From assembly GCF_004104075.1 (NCBI RefSeq), contig NZ_QOVK01000018.1, positions 29,111 to 93,110 of the forward strand: a stretch of 64,000 nucleotides of DNA. Direction: 5' to 3'. Position 1 is the first letter of the stretch. Each line of letters opens with the position of its first letter. The notes beneath the pieces were generated by a model. It had not been told where the DNA came from, searched no databases, and saw only the letters and a list, made by a program, of their open reading frames with translations. Shown here in pieces: positions 35,408 to 45,701 of the stretch. The DNA is from Leeuwenhoekiella polynyae. GTDB taxonomy: Bacteria; Bacteroidota; Bacteroidia; Flavobacteriales; Flavobacteriaceae. The position numbers were made by a program, and so were the translations under genes.

Positions 35408-38400
35408 ATGAAAATATTAAAGATCGCATTTAAAAATATCAACTCGCTACGCGGCGAGCATAAGATCGATTTTACTAAAGAACCCTTTTTACAAAACAGT
35501 TTGTTTGCCATCACCGGTCCCACCGGCAGTGGTAAGACCACCATTCTCGATGTGATTTCCTTAGCGCTGTTTAATCAGGTGCCGCGACTTGGTAAAATGA
35601 GCACCACTGAGGTTTTAAAAAAAGGAGCCATTCTTACCCGCAATCAGAGTGATGCATTTGCAGAAATCACCTACCAATGTAAAGACGGAATTTTCGCATC
35701 AAAATGGGAAATCTCTACCAATAGAAACGGAAACCTGCGCGACTATCATATGGAGATTGCCAATGTTACCGGCAACACGCTTTTAGACTTAAAAAAGTCT
35801 GATGTGCCTACTAAAAATGAGGAGCTCATCGGTCTCAATTACGACCAGTTTATCAAGTCGGTTGTTCTCGCTCAAGGTGAATTTGCTAAGTTTTTACAAG
35901 TGCCTAAAAAGGAACGCGGCGCATTGCTAGAAAAAATTACGGGTACCGAAATCTACCGCCGTATCGGACAAGAAGTTTTTCTGAAACATAAAGAGCACGC
36001 CAAAGATATAGATACTAAACGCACTAAAATTGAAACCTATAAAGAGCAATTATTAGAAGAATCGATATTTGCTGAAAAGCAACAGCAAGCTGAAAAATTA
36101 GCTGCAGAAAAGAAACAATTTCAACAAGAATTAGAACGGCTCGCTAAAGAACTTGATCTTAAAAATAAGCTTCAAAAAGAACAAAATCAACTGAAGCAAA
36201 CTAGGCAACAACTGGAACGTGTTGCGCTTCAAAAAGAAGAATTTGACACCAAAAAAGGCGAGGCTTTAAAACGGCATCAAGAGATACAATTGTTTGGTGA
36301 AGAACTCAATCAGTGGCAAAGTTTACAAAACAAACTAAAAGATAAAAAGCAGGAAATAACAGTTGCCGGTGAAGCGATTCAACAAACTAAAAAACAACGC
36401 GATTATTTAACCGAACGCTTTAAAGATACGTTTCAATTAGCAGTCACTCCTGATGATTTCTCCAATAAAGTAGCAGCATATAAAGACCACGTACGTACAC
36501 TGATTGCAGAGCGCAGTACGATTGCTGCCACGTATAAAACGACTAAATCGCATATTGAAACTTCAGCAAGACCTTTAAACCTTACCGCTTCTGTTTCAAA
36601 TTTGATTGCTTTTCAGAAAGAATTAGAAACCCAGGAACGGGAGAATTCTGCTGCTTATCAAAAATTGGAGCAACAATTTGATTTGACAAACCATTCGGTT
36701 GAAGACCAACAAGAAAAACTGCAGCAAAAACTGCGGCTCATCCGCCAGGCTGAAAAAGCACATCGGGATCTGGAGAACCAAAAATCAAGACTTCAGGAGC
36801 AACAAAACGAGTTGAAAAAGCTGGAAAGCCAATCGACCAATTTACCTGAAAAACTTTCTAAACTCAAAAGTGAGATTGAGCTGAAAGAAGCCCGACTGGA
36901 AGCCAAACAACACAAACTTGAAGTTGAACAACTGCAAAAACAATTAGAAGATTTCCGTAGAGATTTAAAACCCGATGAAGCCTGTCCCTTATGTGGATCG
37001 GTACATCATCCATTTGCAAAACACATTCCGCAGGAAGAAAATGGTTTGAAAAAAGCGGTAAACCAGTTGGAACAAGAGCTTAAAGCCTTAAACAAATCCT
37101 TTGCCGAACACCAAACAGCTTTAAAGCAATTCACACAACAAAGCACCGATTTGCAACAGCGCATACATACCGGTACAGCAGATTTTCAAAAGGTTCAAAA
37201 TGACTTCAAAACACAATTTAAAACAGTGCTTGAAGAAATTCAGGACAACGATTTTACAGCAATAGAAAACATTTTAGAAAAACAAGAACAAGAATTGGCA
37301 ACGGCTAAAAAGTTGCAAGAAACACGCAGTCTTTATGCAAATCTAAAAGCTCAAACCCAGGAACTTCAAAAGCTTATTGATTCCGGTATCGAGAAGAAAA
37401 AAGCAATCGCAAACTTATTTAAAGGGGACAAATTTGAACAAGAAATCAGTGAAGCTGAAACTTCCTGGAATCGCAACGAGCAAGCTAATGCTCAACAAAA
37501 TCAACTTTTAAAAGCTGCCCAAGAAACCTTGCAAAAACTTGAAAAAGAGCACGAAACACTAAATTCTGACGTACTCAACAAACTGAAACCAAAAGGTTAC
37601 GATGCTATAGAAGCTGCAATAGCTAATCGGCTCAACGCAACTCAGGCACAGGCCTGGGCGCAAGAAAATCAGGAACTTGAAAACGAACTCTTGCGTTTAA
37701 AAACCCTGCGAAATAAACTTCTTGAAGAGGTTAAAACCTTAACCGATGCTACAGATGAGATTCCTCTAGAAAAGTTGCTAGAACAGCAGCAGATAAAAAC
37801 AAATGCACTCACAGAAAATGAAAAACTAGCGGGAGAAGTCTCTCGCATTCTTTTAAATCAAAAGCAATATTTAAAGTGGATTTCTGATTTAAAAACACAA
37901 ATTGATACAGAGTTAAAAAACGCAGAACATTGGCTTATTCTTAAAGATCTCATTGGCGATTCTAAAGGTGATAAATTCAATGATTTTGCGCAGGATTTAA
38001 CCCTTACACAACTCTTGCAACTCGCTAATAAACGCTTGGAACAGCTTACAGACCGCTACCGCATTGATCAGCCGGGAGATGAAGAAGACGATTCTCTGGT
38101 GGCTATAGACGAGCATATGGGCGGGCAACGCCGATCTATTAAAACCTTAAGCGGCGGGGAGACCTTTATCCTGAGTCTGGCGCTTGCACTGGCCCTATCA
38201 GATCTCGCTTCGCGAAATATTGAAATCAACAGCCTCTTCATCGACGAAGGTTTTGGTACACTGGATCCCGAAACGCTAGATCAAACCCTGGATACCCTCG
38301 AGGTCCTTCAAGCGGAATCGGCTAAGATGATCGGCGTCATCAGCCACGTAGACAGTCTAAAAGAACGCATCGCAACGCAAATTCAGTTAACCCAAAACGG

Positions 38401-38431
38401 ACAGGGATACAGCACACTTAACGTAGTTTAA
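35408..38431 (+). CDS. sbcC: Exonuclease SbcCD, ATPase subunit SbcC
   Basis: 1007 residues, Rad50/SMC type. Walker A GPTGSGKTT (37-45), two long coiled coils with the zinc hook DEACPLCGSVHH (Cys526, Cys529) at the centre, ABC signature LSGGET near residue 915 and Walker B FIDEGFGTLD. It holds DNA ends and drives the SbcD nuclease. Co-transcribed with sbcD. The large palindromic repeats in this chromosome are the natural substrates of the pair; that link is inference. Confidence 0.95.
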   Translation: MKILKIAFKNINSLRGEHKIDFTKEPFLQNSLFAITGPTGSGKTTILDVISLALFNQVPRLGKMSTTEVLKKGAILTRNQSDAFAEITYQCKDGIFASKWEISTNRNGNLRDYHMEIANVTGNTLLDLKKSDVPTKNEELIGLNYDQFIKSVVLAQGEFAKFLQVPKKERGALLEKITGTEIYRRIGQEVFLKHKEHAKDIDTKRTKIETYKEQLLEESIFAEKQQQAEKLAAEKKQFQQELERLAKELDLKNKLQKEQNQLKQTRQQLERVALQKEEFDTKKGEALKRHQEIQLFGEELNQWQSLQNKLKDKKQEITVAGEAIQQTKKQRDYLTERFKDTFQLAVTPDDFSNKVAAYKDHVRTLIAERSTIAATYKTTKSHIETSARPLNLTASVSNLIAFQKELETQERENSAAYQKLEQQFDLTNHSVEDQQEKLQQKLRLIRQAEKAHRDLENQKSRLQEQQNELKKLESQSTNLPEKLSKLKSEIELKEARLEAKQHKLEVEQLQKQLEDFRRDLKPDEACPLCGSVHHPFAKHIPQEENGLKKAVNQLEQELKALNKSFAEHQTALKQFTQQSTDLQQRIHTGTADFQKVQNDFKTQFKTVLEEIQDNDFTAIENILEKQEQELATAKKLQETRSLYANLKAQTQELQKLIDSGIEKKKAIANLFKGDKFEQEISEAETSWNRNEQANAQQNQLLKAAQETLQKLEKEHETLNSDVLNKLKPKGYDAIEAAIANRLNATQAQAWAQENQELENELLRLKTLRNKLLEEVKTLTDATDEIPLEKLLEQQQIKTNALTENEKLAGEVSRILLNQKQYLKWISDLKTQIDTELKNAEHWLILKDLIGDSKGDKFNDFAQDLTLTQLLQLANKRLEQLTDRYRIDQPGDEEDDSLVAIDEHMGGQRRSIKTLSGGETFILSLALALALSDLASRNIEINSLFIDEGFGTLDPETLDQTLDTLEVLQAESAKMIGVISHVDSLKERIATQIQLTQNGQGYSTLNVV

Positions 38432-38537
38432 TATCATCTAAAATATCTATTATCCCATAGAGGAAACAAGCTGTGATTAGCCAGATTTAGAAGGTATAAA
38501 TCCTAACTTTACAGTAGAAATTTTAAAGACAAATACC

Positions 38538-38930
38538 ATGAATTTCCACACCCGAAAATGGATCAAACCACAGGACTTAAATCCCAACCGCTCCCTTTTT
38601 GGAGGTCGGCTGTTAGAGTGGATTGACGAAGAAGCTGCTTTATATGCAATCATTCAATTAGAGAATCCACGTACAGTGACTAAGTATATCAGCGAAATAG
38701 ATTTTAAAGCCAGCGCCCGCGAAGGGGACATTGTAGAAATAGGTCTTGAACCCGTGAAATTTGGTACGGCTTCATTAACGTTAAAATGTGAAGTCCGTAA
38801 TAAAATGACTCGGGAAACCATCATCACCATTGATAAAATCGTAATGGTGGGTCTGGATGAAAACGGAAACGCCAAACCCCACGGTAAAACCCAAATTGAA
38901 TATGTAAAAAACAGGCTGGAGCACCCCTAA
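38538..38930 (+). CDS. Acyl-CoA thioesterase, hotdog fold
   Basis: 130 residues. Single hotdog domain of the YciA/acyl-CoA hydrolase type: NPNRSLFGGRLLEWIDEEAA holds the catalytic region with the (N)xxGxxFGG pattern, then KASAREGDIVEIGLE. It hydrolyses acyl-CoA to free acid and CoA. Alone; a member of the 98-bp repeat family lies straight after the gene. Confidence 0.85.
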   Translation: MNFHTRKWIKPQDLNPNRSLFGGRLLEWIDEEAALYAIIQLENPRTVTKYISEIDFKASAREGDIVEIGLEPVKFGTASLTLKCEVRNKMTRETIITIDKIVMVGLDENGNAKPHGKTQIEYVKNRLEHP

Positions 38931-38935
38931 AATTA

Positions 38936-39350
38936 CTTGAAGACAAGCCTTGTAATATTAACCCCTTTGGCGGTGCCAATGAAACAGTTTTTGACTTCGA
39001 GTCAAGCCTCAAAGTAGTTACCTCCCGATTATCGAGTCAAGTTCTATAGTTCGCATAAAAGGAGGCAATTTTAGCCTCTTATTGTCTTTACATGCTAATA
39101 AATGCATACAATAGGGCAATTGCTGTTTATTCAGTCCCGATGCATTTTGATAATTTAGCAGCCCATGCCCGGTTTTTGGCGCTCTATATACACAGAAATC
39201 TTCAAACCGGTGACGTAAACTACCTCGGGGCAAGCCTGTTTGCCGACAAAGGCAGGCCCACGAGGCATTTGTTAGAAACAAATTTTCAATTTCGAGGCAT
39301 CCCGATACCTATCGGGACGGAATATTAAACCTTTTGGCGGTGCCAATAAA
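38936..39350. repeat. Degraded copies of the 98-bp repeat family
   Basis: Two diverged units: 38940-39010 has GACAAGCCTTG and CCCCTTTGGCGGTGCCAAT; 39219-39350 has CTCGGGGCAAGCCTG, GAGGCATTTGTTAGAAACAA and CCTTTTGGCGGTGCCAATAA. In the second, the part before the box is replaced by the palindrome TCCCGAT-ACCT-ATCGGGA (39300-39317). No gene seen in the interval. Confidence 0.8.
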
Positions 39351-39372
39351 TTTTTAAAACTTTTACATCTTT

Positions 39373-40764
39373 ATGTTCCCTAAAAACACATACGTCAACA
39401 GACGAAACATCTTAAAACAAACGCTGAAAAGTGGCATCGTATTGTTACCCGGTAACGGAGAAAGTTCGATGAACTATGCCGATAACTGGTACCCTTTTAA
39501 GCAAGACAGCAGCTTTTTATACTATACCGGAATTGATCACATTCCAGACCTTTATTTTCTGATCAATATAGATACCGGCGAAGAAATCCTTTTTGGAAAC
39601 AATGCGACTCCCGAAGAAAAGGTATGGATCGGCGCTCCGGAAAAACTGGAAAGCTTCGCTGAAAAGTCAGGCTTCAGTACTGTTAAGCCCCTGGATCAGG
39701 TTGCTTCTTATTTAAAAACCCAGTTAGATAAAGGCCTACACGTACATTACTTACCCCCGTATCGTGGAGCTCAAAAGATTGCAATTAGTAACTTATTAAA
39801 TATTCCGCTTGCGGAAGTGGAAGCGAACAAATCAACTGCACTCATTCAAGCTATTGTAGCACAGCGCGAACGCAAATCTGCGGAAGAACTCGTAGAGCTA
39901 AACGAAGCGGTAAACATCACCCGCAAAATGCATGAATATGCCATTAGAAATACAAAACCCGGTATGACCGAAATGGAAGTTGCCGGTGCTTTAAATGGTA
40001 TTGCAGTAAGTGGCGGTGGTGGTCTTGCCTTTCCCATTATTTTAACTAAAAACGGGCAATACCTGCACAACCACGCGACAACAGCAACATTGAATGAAGG
40101 GGATCTGGTTTTATGTGATAGTGGGGCCTATAATAAAATGGGTTATGGGGGGGATATGACCCGTACCTTCCCTGCAGGCAAAACCTTTACCCCACTTCAA
40201 AAAGACGTCTATAATATTGTGCTCAACGCGCATAATACGGCAATTGAAGTTTTAAAACCCGGTATTCGGTTTAAAGAGGTGCATCTCTTAGCTTCTAAAA
40301 AACTAGTAGAAGGCCTTACTGATTTAGGTTTGATGAAAGGCAATGCAGACAATGCTGTTGCTGCAGGAGCGCACACCTTGTTCTTTCAGTGTGGATTGGG
40401 CCATATGATGGGGCTTGATATTCATGATATGGAAAATATGGGCGAGCAGTATGTAGGCTACACGCCAGAACTTGAAAAGAGTACAGAATTCGGTTTAAAA
40501 TCCTTACGTCTGGGTAAAGAACTCCAAGAAGATTTTGTGCTTACTGTAGAACCGGGTCTATATTTCAATCCGTTTTTGATTGACGAGCGCAGAGCTCAAA
40601 ATAAGTATATGGATTTTGTGAATTATGATGAAGTTGAAAAGTTCAAAAACTTTGGCGGTATCCGCGTTGAAGAAGATTTTGTGATTACAAAAGAAGGCAG
40701 CGATCTCCTGGGAGAACCACTTGCAAAAACCGTAGCAGATATCGAAAAACTAAGAAACAACTAA
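39373..40764 (+). CDS. Xaa-Pro aminopeptidase-like peptidase (M24B)
   Basis: 463 residues: an N-terminal creatinase-like domain (1-170) and a pita-bread metalloprotease domain. The dinuclear metal ligands are visible in VLCDSGAYNKMGYGGDMTR (Asp, Asp), GHMMGLDIHD (His), VEPGLYF (Glu) and GGIRVEEDF (Glu). It removes an N-terminal residue before proline. No signal peptide, so cytoplasmic; the next gene encodes a secreted DPP-IV, suggesting stepwise use of proline-rich peptides. Confidence 0.9.
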   Translation: MFPKNTYVNRRNILKQTLKSGIVLLPGNGESSMNYADNWYPFKQDSSFLYYTGIDHIPDLYFLINIDTGEEILFGNNATPEEKVWIGAPEKLESFAEKSGFSTVKPLDQVASYLKTQLDKGLHVHYLPPYRGAQKIAISNLLNIPLAEVEANKSTALIQAIVAQRERKSAEELVELNEAVNITRKMHEYAIRNTKPGMTEMEVAGALNGIAVSGGGGLAFPIILTKNGQYLHNHATTATLNEGDLVLCDSGAYNKMGYGGDMTRTFPAGKTFTPLQKDVYNIVLNAHNTAIEVLKPGIRFKEVHLLASKKLVEGLTDLGLMKGNADNAVAAGAHTLFFQCGLGHMMGLDIHDMENMGEQYVGYTPELEKSTEFGLKSLRLGKELQEDFVLTVEPGLYFNPFLIDERRAQNKYMDFVNYDEVEKFKNFGGIRVEEDFVITKEGSDLLGEPLAKTVADIEKLRNN

Positions 40765-40767
40765 ATC

Positions 40768-43020
40768 ATGAGAATTTTAAAACACCTATTCGTTGTATTA
40801 GTGGTAGCCCATATTGGGCTTACGGCCACCGCTCAGGAGCAAGATCCTGCTAAACTGACTTTAGATCGAATTTACTCATCTGAATTTAATGGTGACAATG
40901 CCCGCTCCATCAGCTGGATTAACAATGGCGAGGCTTTTGTAACCATAGAGCGTACGGATTCTGGAGAGGACCAATTGATCAAATATGAGAGTAAATCTAA
41001 CGATCAGGAAGTCTTTTTAAGTGCTGATGCGCTTACGCCTGCCGGAGCTAGTCAAGCTTTACGTGTAGCAGATTTCAGCCTTTCTAAGGATGAAAGCAAA
41101 GTATTGATCTTTACCAATACCAGTCGGGTATGGCGTTCTAATACAAAAGGCGATTACTGGGTTTATGATTTGGATACTAAAAAGCTGAAGCAACTGGGAA
41201 CCGAGCTTCCCTCCTCTTCGCTGATGTTTGCCAAGTTTTCGGATGCTAATAAAAAGGTAGCTTATGTTTCAGGCTTCAATTTATACGAAGAAGACTTCAA
41301 AACCGGTGAAGTAACGCAGCTCACCACAGACGGAACCGGCGATATCATCAACGGAACTTTTGACTGGGTTTATGAAGAAGAATTTGGGGCTCGTGATGGC
41401 TTTCGTTGGAATCCTGACGGAAAGCACATCGCGTATTGGCAACTGGATGCTTCAGAAATAGGCACGTTTTATATGATAAACAATACAGATTCGGTATATG
41501 CTAAGCCTATTCCCTTACAGTATCCTAAAACCGGTTACGATCCGTCTTCGGCTAAAGTAGGTATTGTAAATACCGAAACTCAAAAGACCCATTGGATCGC
41601 TGTACCCGGAGATGCCGTGCAACATTACATTCCTGCTATACAATGGATTCATGAAGACCTCTTATTGATTCAGCAATTAAACCGCAAGCAAAACACACTT
41701 AAGATCTTTACCTATACGCCTTCTACAGACGCGATTAAAAACGTATATACCGAAACAGAAGATACCTGGGTTGATCTGGGCTATCCTGATGTTTCCGCCA
41801 ATCAATGGGGTAAAAACGACTTGTTACTTACCGATGATCAGTCGGCTTTTTTAAGAATGACCGAAAATGACGCGTGGAGACACATTTATAAAGTGCGTCT
41901 TAAAGATGGTAAAAAGACGTTGTTGACGCCCGGTGCTTATGATGTAGCGGCTTTTTATACTGCAACAGATAAAGAAGTATTCTTTTCGGCTTCGCCCGAA
42001 AGCCCTGCACAACGCTATTTATTTAAAGCATCACTAAGCGGAAAAGGAACACCCCAGCGTTTGACTCCGGCAACATTTGAAGGAATCAATACGTATCAAA
42101 TCGCTCCTAATGGAAAATATGCTATTCACAATCACACCGATGTGACTACCCCCACTACAACACGTTTGATAAGTTTACCCAAGCATGCAACCATTAAAAC
42201 CTTAGTTGACAATCAAGCACTGAAGGATAAACTGGCAACTCTAGCTATACCCGAAACTGAGTTCTTTCAGATAGAGACCGAAGACGGTATTGTAGTTGAA
42301 GGCCGTATCACTAAGCCAACAGATTTTGATGCTTCTAAAGAATACCCGGTGCTGTTTCACGTATACGGTGAACCTTGGGGGCAAATGGCCACCGATAATT
42401 TCATAGGTCTATACGACATCTTTTTAGCGCAAAATGGCTTTGTGATAATCAATATGGATAACCGCGGTACGCCTTCTCTAAAAGGAAGCGACTGGCGTAA
42501 GTCAATCTACCGCAAAGTAGGTGTGGTCAATTCTCGCGACCAGGCGATGGCAACAAAAGCTCTTTTGAAAAAATGGACTTTCTTAGATAAAGACCGCGTT
42601 TCGGTATGGGGCTGGAGCGGCGGGGGCTCCATGACATTAAACTTGATGTTTAGATATCCTGAACTTTATCAAACCGGAATGGCGGTAGCTGCAGTAGCGA
42701 ATCAAATGTTCTACGATAACATTTATCAGGAGCGTTATATGGGACTTCCGCAGGAAAACAAAGAAGACTTCATTGAAGGCTCGCCTGCAACCTATGCAAA
42801 AGATCTAGAAGGAAATTTACTGGTGGTTCACGGTACCGGTGATGATAATGTACATTATCAAAATATGGAGTATCTGGTCAACGAACTCATCAAAAACAAC
42901 AAGCAGTTTACGATGATGGCCTACCCCAACCGTTCACATGGTATTTACGAAGGCGAAAATACCCGAAGACATTTATATACGTTACTGACTAATTATTTAT
43001 TCAGTCATAACGGGAAATAA
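40768..43020 (+). CDS. Secreted dipeptidyl-peptidase IV (S9 family)
   Basis: 750 residues with signal peptide (to TATA, about residue 22). An eight-blade beta-propeller (about 50-480) with DWVYEEEFGARDGFRWNPDG, the double-Glu anchor for the peptide amino end, is followed by the alpha/beta hydrolase: nucleophile in WGWSGGGS (about residue 616), Asp in GTGDDNVH and His in NRSHGIY. It releases X-Pro dipeptides in the periplasm. Starts three bases after the aminopeptidase gene. Confidence 0.93.
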   Translation: MRILKHLFVVLVVAHIGLTATAQEQDPAKLTLDRIYSSEFNGDNARSISWINNGEAFVTIERTDSGEDQLIKYESKSNDQEVFLSADALTPAGASQALRVADFSLSKDESKVLIFTNTSRVWRSNTKGDYWVYDLDTKKLKQLGTELPSSSLMFAKFSDANKKVAYVSGFNLYEEDFKTGEVTQLTTDGTGDIINGTFDWVYEEEFGARDGFRWNPDGKHIAYWQLDASEIGTFYMINNTDSVYAKPIPLQYPKTGYDPSSAKVGIVNTETQKTHWIAVPGDAVQHYIPAIQWIHEDLLLIQQLNRKQNTLKIFTYTPSTDAIKNVYTETEDTWVDLGYPDVSANQWGKNDLLLTDDQSAFLRMTENDAWRHIYKVRLKDGKKTLLTPGAYDVAAFYTATDKEVFFSASPESPAQRYLFKASLSGKGTPQRLTPATFEGINTYQIAPNGKYAIHNHTDVTTPTTTRLISLPKHATIKTLVDNQALKDKLATLAIPETEFFQIETEDGIVVEGRITKPTDFDASKEYPVLFHVYGEPWGQMATDNFIGLYDIFLAQNGFVIINMDNRGTPSLKGSDWRKSIYRKVGVVNSRDQAMATKALLKKWTFLDKDRVSVWGWSGGGSMTLNLMFRYPELYQTGMAVAAVANQMFYDNIYQERYMGLPQENKEDFIEGSPATYAKDLEGNLLVVHGTGDDNVHYQNMEYLVNELIKNNKQFTMMAYPNRSHGIYEGENTRRHLYTLLTNYLFSHNGK

Positions 43021-43028
43021 ATTAGTTT

Positions 43029-43368
43029 GAAGGCAAGCCTTGGGATAGTAAAACCCTTTGGCGGTGCCAATAAAAAAACTCGGGGGCAAGACCACGAAAC
43101 ATTCATTAGAAACAAATGTCCAATTTCGAGGCAAGCCTGGGAATATTTAAACCCTTTGGCGGTGCCAATAAAAAACCTCGGGGGCAAGACCACGAAACAT
43201 TCATTAGAAACAAATGTCCAATTTCGAAACAAGCCTTGGGATAGTAAAACCCTTTGGCGGTGCCAATAAAAAACCTCGGGGGCAAGACCACGAAACATTC
43301 ATTAGAAACAAATGTTCAATTTCGAGGCAAGCCTTGGGATAGTAAAACCCTTTGGCGGTGCCAATAAA
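43029..43368. repeat. Three and a half tandem 98-bp repeats
   Basis: Units begin near 43029, 43128, 43226 and 43324, each 98 bases, opening with GAGGCAAGCCTTGGGATAG or close variants, then AACCCTTTGGCGGTGCCAAT and ending CAAATGTCCAATTTC. Units differ by few substitutions, so the tandem is young. The box TTGGC-GGT-GCCAA is itself a small hairpin. Short frames here are products of the repeat. Confidence 0.9.
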
Positions 43369-43401
43369 AAAACCTCGGCTTCTTAGAAGACCGAGGTTTT
43401 T
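43369..43401. terminator. Bidirectional intrinsic terminator
   Basis: Stem AAAACCTCGG / CCGAGGTTTT with an inner CTTCT/AGAAG extension, at the end of the 98-bp array, between two convergent genes. Confidence 0.85.
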
Positions 43402-43423
43402 GCCTATAGGGGAAAAAGGCACA

Positions 43424-43930
43424 TTAAGCAGCTACATGGTGAGCTGATTTAATATGGAGTTGCTGAGCAATGGTATTTTTCCACTGCTGAGCGCGTTTCT
43501 GTTCAAAGTTTTGAGACGCATCAAAAAGCGAATCGTAAAAATTAAGTGTTACAGGAGTTCCAGTTCCTTGAGGAGTCAAGGTTAAAGCAAGATGCTCTAA
43601 AGTTGTGGATACCTTTCCGTCAATGCGTTTGGTTTTTAAATCTTCAAGGATATTCACCTGACTGAATTGAGTAAGGTCCAGGTATTCAAAAATGAGTTTC
43701 TCTTGTATGATTTGGCCATACAATAAAACATTTTTAGTCGTATCAATAGCTATTTGACGACCGTTCCACTTTTCGCTTTGCGCGAAAGACAAATCATTTT
43801 TAGAGGCTTCTTCTTTAAATTTAGCATGGATCTTTTTGGTCGTGTTTGATCCAAAAAAAATAAAGAACATATAAGGTACTGCAACGATTCCCACCACAAG
43901 GGCGAAAACCAAAATCATATCTATTTTCAT
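43424..43930 (-). CDS. Hypothetical protein with one N-terminal membrane helix
   Basis: About 168 residues from MKIDMILVFALVVG. One transmembrane helix at about 5-27 and a soluble domain (KWNGRQIAIDTTKNVLLYGQ) that looks like a PH-type or similar beta domain. A second upstream ATG adds 14 residues and seems less natural. Function unknown. Confidence 0.65.
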   Translation of the reverse strand: MKIDMILVFALVVGIVAVPYMFFIFFGSNTTKKIHAKFKEEASKNDLSFAQSEKWNGRQIAIDTTKNVLLYGQIIQEKLIFEYLDLTQFSQVNILEDLKTKRIDGKVSTTLEHLALTLTPQGTGTPVTLNFYDSLFDASQNFEQKRAQQWKNTIAQQLHIKSAHHVAA

Positions 43931-44036
43931 AATAATAAGGTATGCTGTTTTTAAAATAGTGAAGGGATGCAAAGCATCACATAGACGTATTACAGATTAA
44001 TAACCTGCATACGTATGCTTTAAAAAAGAATACGGA

Positions 44037-44408
44037 TTACGGAAATAAATGGAATGGAAATATAAGCACCAGCCTGGCACACGACGGATTGATGAACAGG
44101 GATCGCTCCAAATACTTGGAATCATCCGATAATGCAAACGGGTAAGGATACTTTCCTGAACCGCTAAAACTACTGAAGCGATCCGTCTGCGGTTGTTGGA
44201 GTTCAACACTCACCGAAACTTCAGGCGCTTCAAGCGTGAGTTGCTCAACGGTAACCGCTTTATCATTGGCATGCTCAATAACCGCTGTATGGTTTGAGGT
44301 ATTGTGTTTTTGTAAAGAAGTCGTTTCTGAAGAAAACCCATACGTCGTCTGCCCTACTCCAAAAAGCAGGAACACGAACATACATACAGAATAGATAAAT
44401 GCCTTCAT
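44037..44408 (-). CDS. Small secreted hypothetical protein
   Basis: About 123 residues, signal peptide (to about 24, TTYGFS), then a Thr/Val/Glu-rich part and a hydrophobic end (RLVLIFPFHLF). It may be a small envelope protein. No family recognised, and the final 15 residues could be spurious. Confidence 0.5.
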   Translation of the reverse strand: MKAFIYSVCMFVFLLFGVGQTTYGFSSETTSLQKHNTSNHTAVIEHANDKAVTVEQLTLEAPEVSVSVELQQPQTDRFSSFSGSGKYPYPFALSDDSKYLERSLFINPSCARLVLIFPFHLFP

Positions 44409-44521
44409 TACAGGCACAAAGTTAAAACAGCTACCTGTTAAGTTGTTGCTAAAGTTTGAACTATTTTACGCAGTCACCGAGATTTAAATAGTTATGAGCT
44501 TCAAACGCGCTTTAAAGAAAG

Positions 44522-45597
44522 CTAATATTCGGTTTCCTGAGGGACAGCTGTAAGGGTTTTTAAGAAATCCACCAGAGCTGTTTGCTCAGTATCAGTAAGA
44601 TTGAGATCATCAAAGGGCAAAGTCTGGTGCGGCAGGTCAAAGCCCAAACCGGCACCTCCCCCAGTATTGTAAAAGTCTACAACTTCTTCAAGCGTTTGAT
44701 ATACTCCATTATGCATATACGGCGCGGTAAGCGCCACATTACGCACCGTAGGGGTTTTAAACATCCCTAATTGTATAGGCTCAGTATACATAAAATAAAA
44801 CCCCAGATCATCATCAAGGTGTTTATTAGCTGCAGTCTCCGGGACTCCTATAACTTCTTTTTCTGTATCGGTAAAAAATGGCGGAACGGTTCCGCTGGTC
44901 AAAGGCATAAAGTGACATGTCGCGCACAAAGCTTTTCCCATAAACAAGTTCATACCCAGTTTTTCAGACGCTGTGAACGTGTCTACTTCACCTCTGATAT
45001 TTTTATCAAATTTAGAACTGAAACCGTTAAGCGTAGAAATATAAGCCGAAAGCGCTTTTATGGTTTCGTCATTACTCCATTTACGGCGCGTACCAAAGAC
45101 TTCTTTAAAAGCCTCATAATACGTAGAATCTTTCAGAACCTCATCAGAAAATTCATGAACACTGCTGTTGAATTCCTCTTTATTGGTGAACACGCCAGAA
45201 ATTTGCGCCAGTAACGTTTCGGCTCTGCCATCCCAGAAAAAACCACGTTGAAAGATAGCATTGATCAAGGTAGGTGAATTGCGTTTTAACGGATTACCCG
45301 AGTTATTCAGATTGGTTACGAGTCCGTCTGTATAAGCCAACTTCGGATTGTGACAGGTCACGCAAGCCATATCCTTAGCCTGAGATAAATTCTTATCAAA
45401 GAACAAGCGTTTGCCCAATGCAATTTTAGCTTCAGAAGGATTGCGATTGGTGATCGCCCTGAAGTATTCAACATTAAAAGAATCTTCTTCAAAGAAGGTA
45501 GGGGCATCAAAATTGAAGGGCTTATGCAACACCGGCTCCCATAAACCGGAAGTTTTGCGAATAGCAACCCAACTGCGCGTTATGGGATTGAAGTAAT
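44522..45597 (-). pseudogene. N-terminally truncated di-haem cytochrome-c peroxidase (MauG family)
   Basis: The two haem sites are intact (CVTCH at residues 57-61 and CATCHF at 203-208 counted from a GTG at 45532), and ALGKRLFFDKNLS, PSLI-type NSPTLINAI, and TVRNVALTAPYMHNGVYQTLEEV mark the family. The frame stays open upstream through family-like text (YYFNPITRSWVAIRKTSG) to a TAA at 45595 with no signal peptide or ATG. Related Bacteroidota proteins have about 250 more residues before this point. The missing part ends exactly where the AT-rich M57 gene region begins, so a rearrangement probably cut the gene. A functional short form started at GTG cannot be excluded. Confidence 0.7.
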
Positions 45598-45701
45598 ATT
45601 AACGCTAAAGTAACACAACAATAAAAAAATTAATTATTTGGAAATAAGACACTTACAAAACATTGATAATTTAGCTCACGAAATCTTTTAAATCTTTTAT
45701 T

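Noticed and set aside
43005..43422. Short frames in the 98-bp array (for example reading SWSCPRGFLLAPPKG)
   Set aside because: They are translations of the repeat on both strands with no other support.
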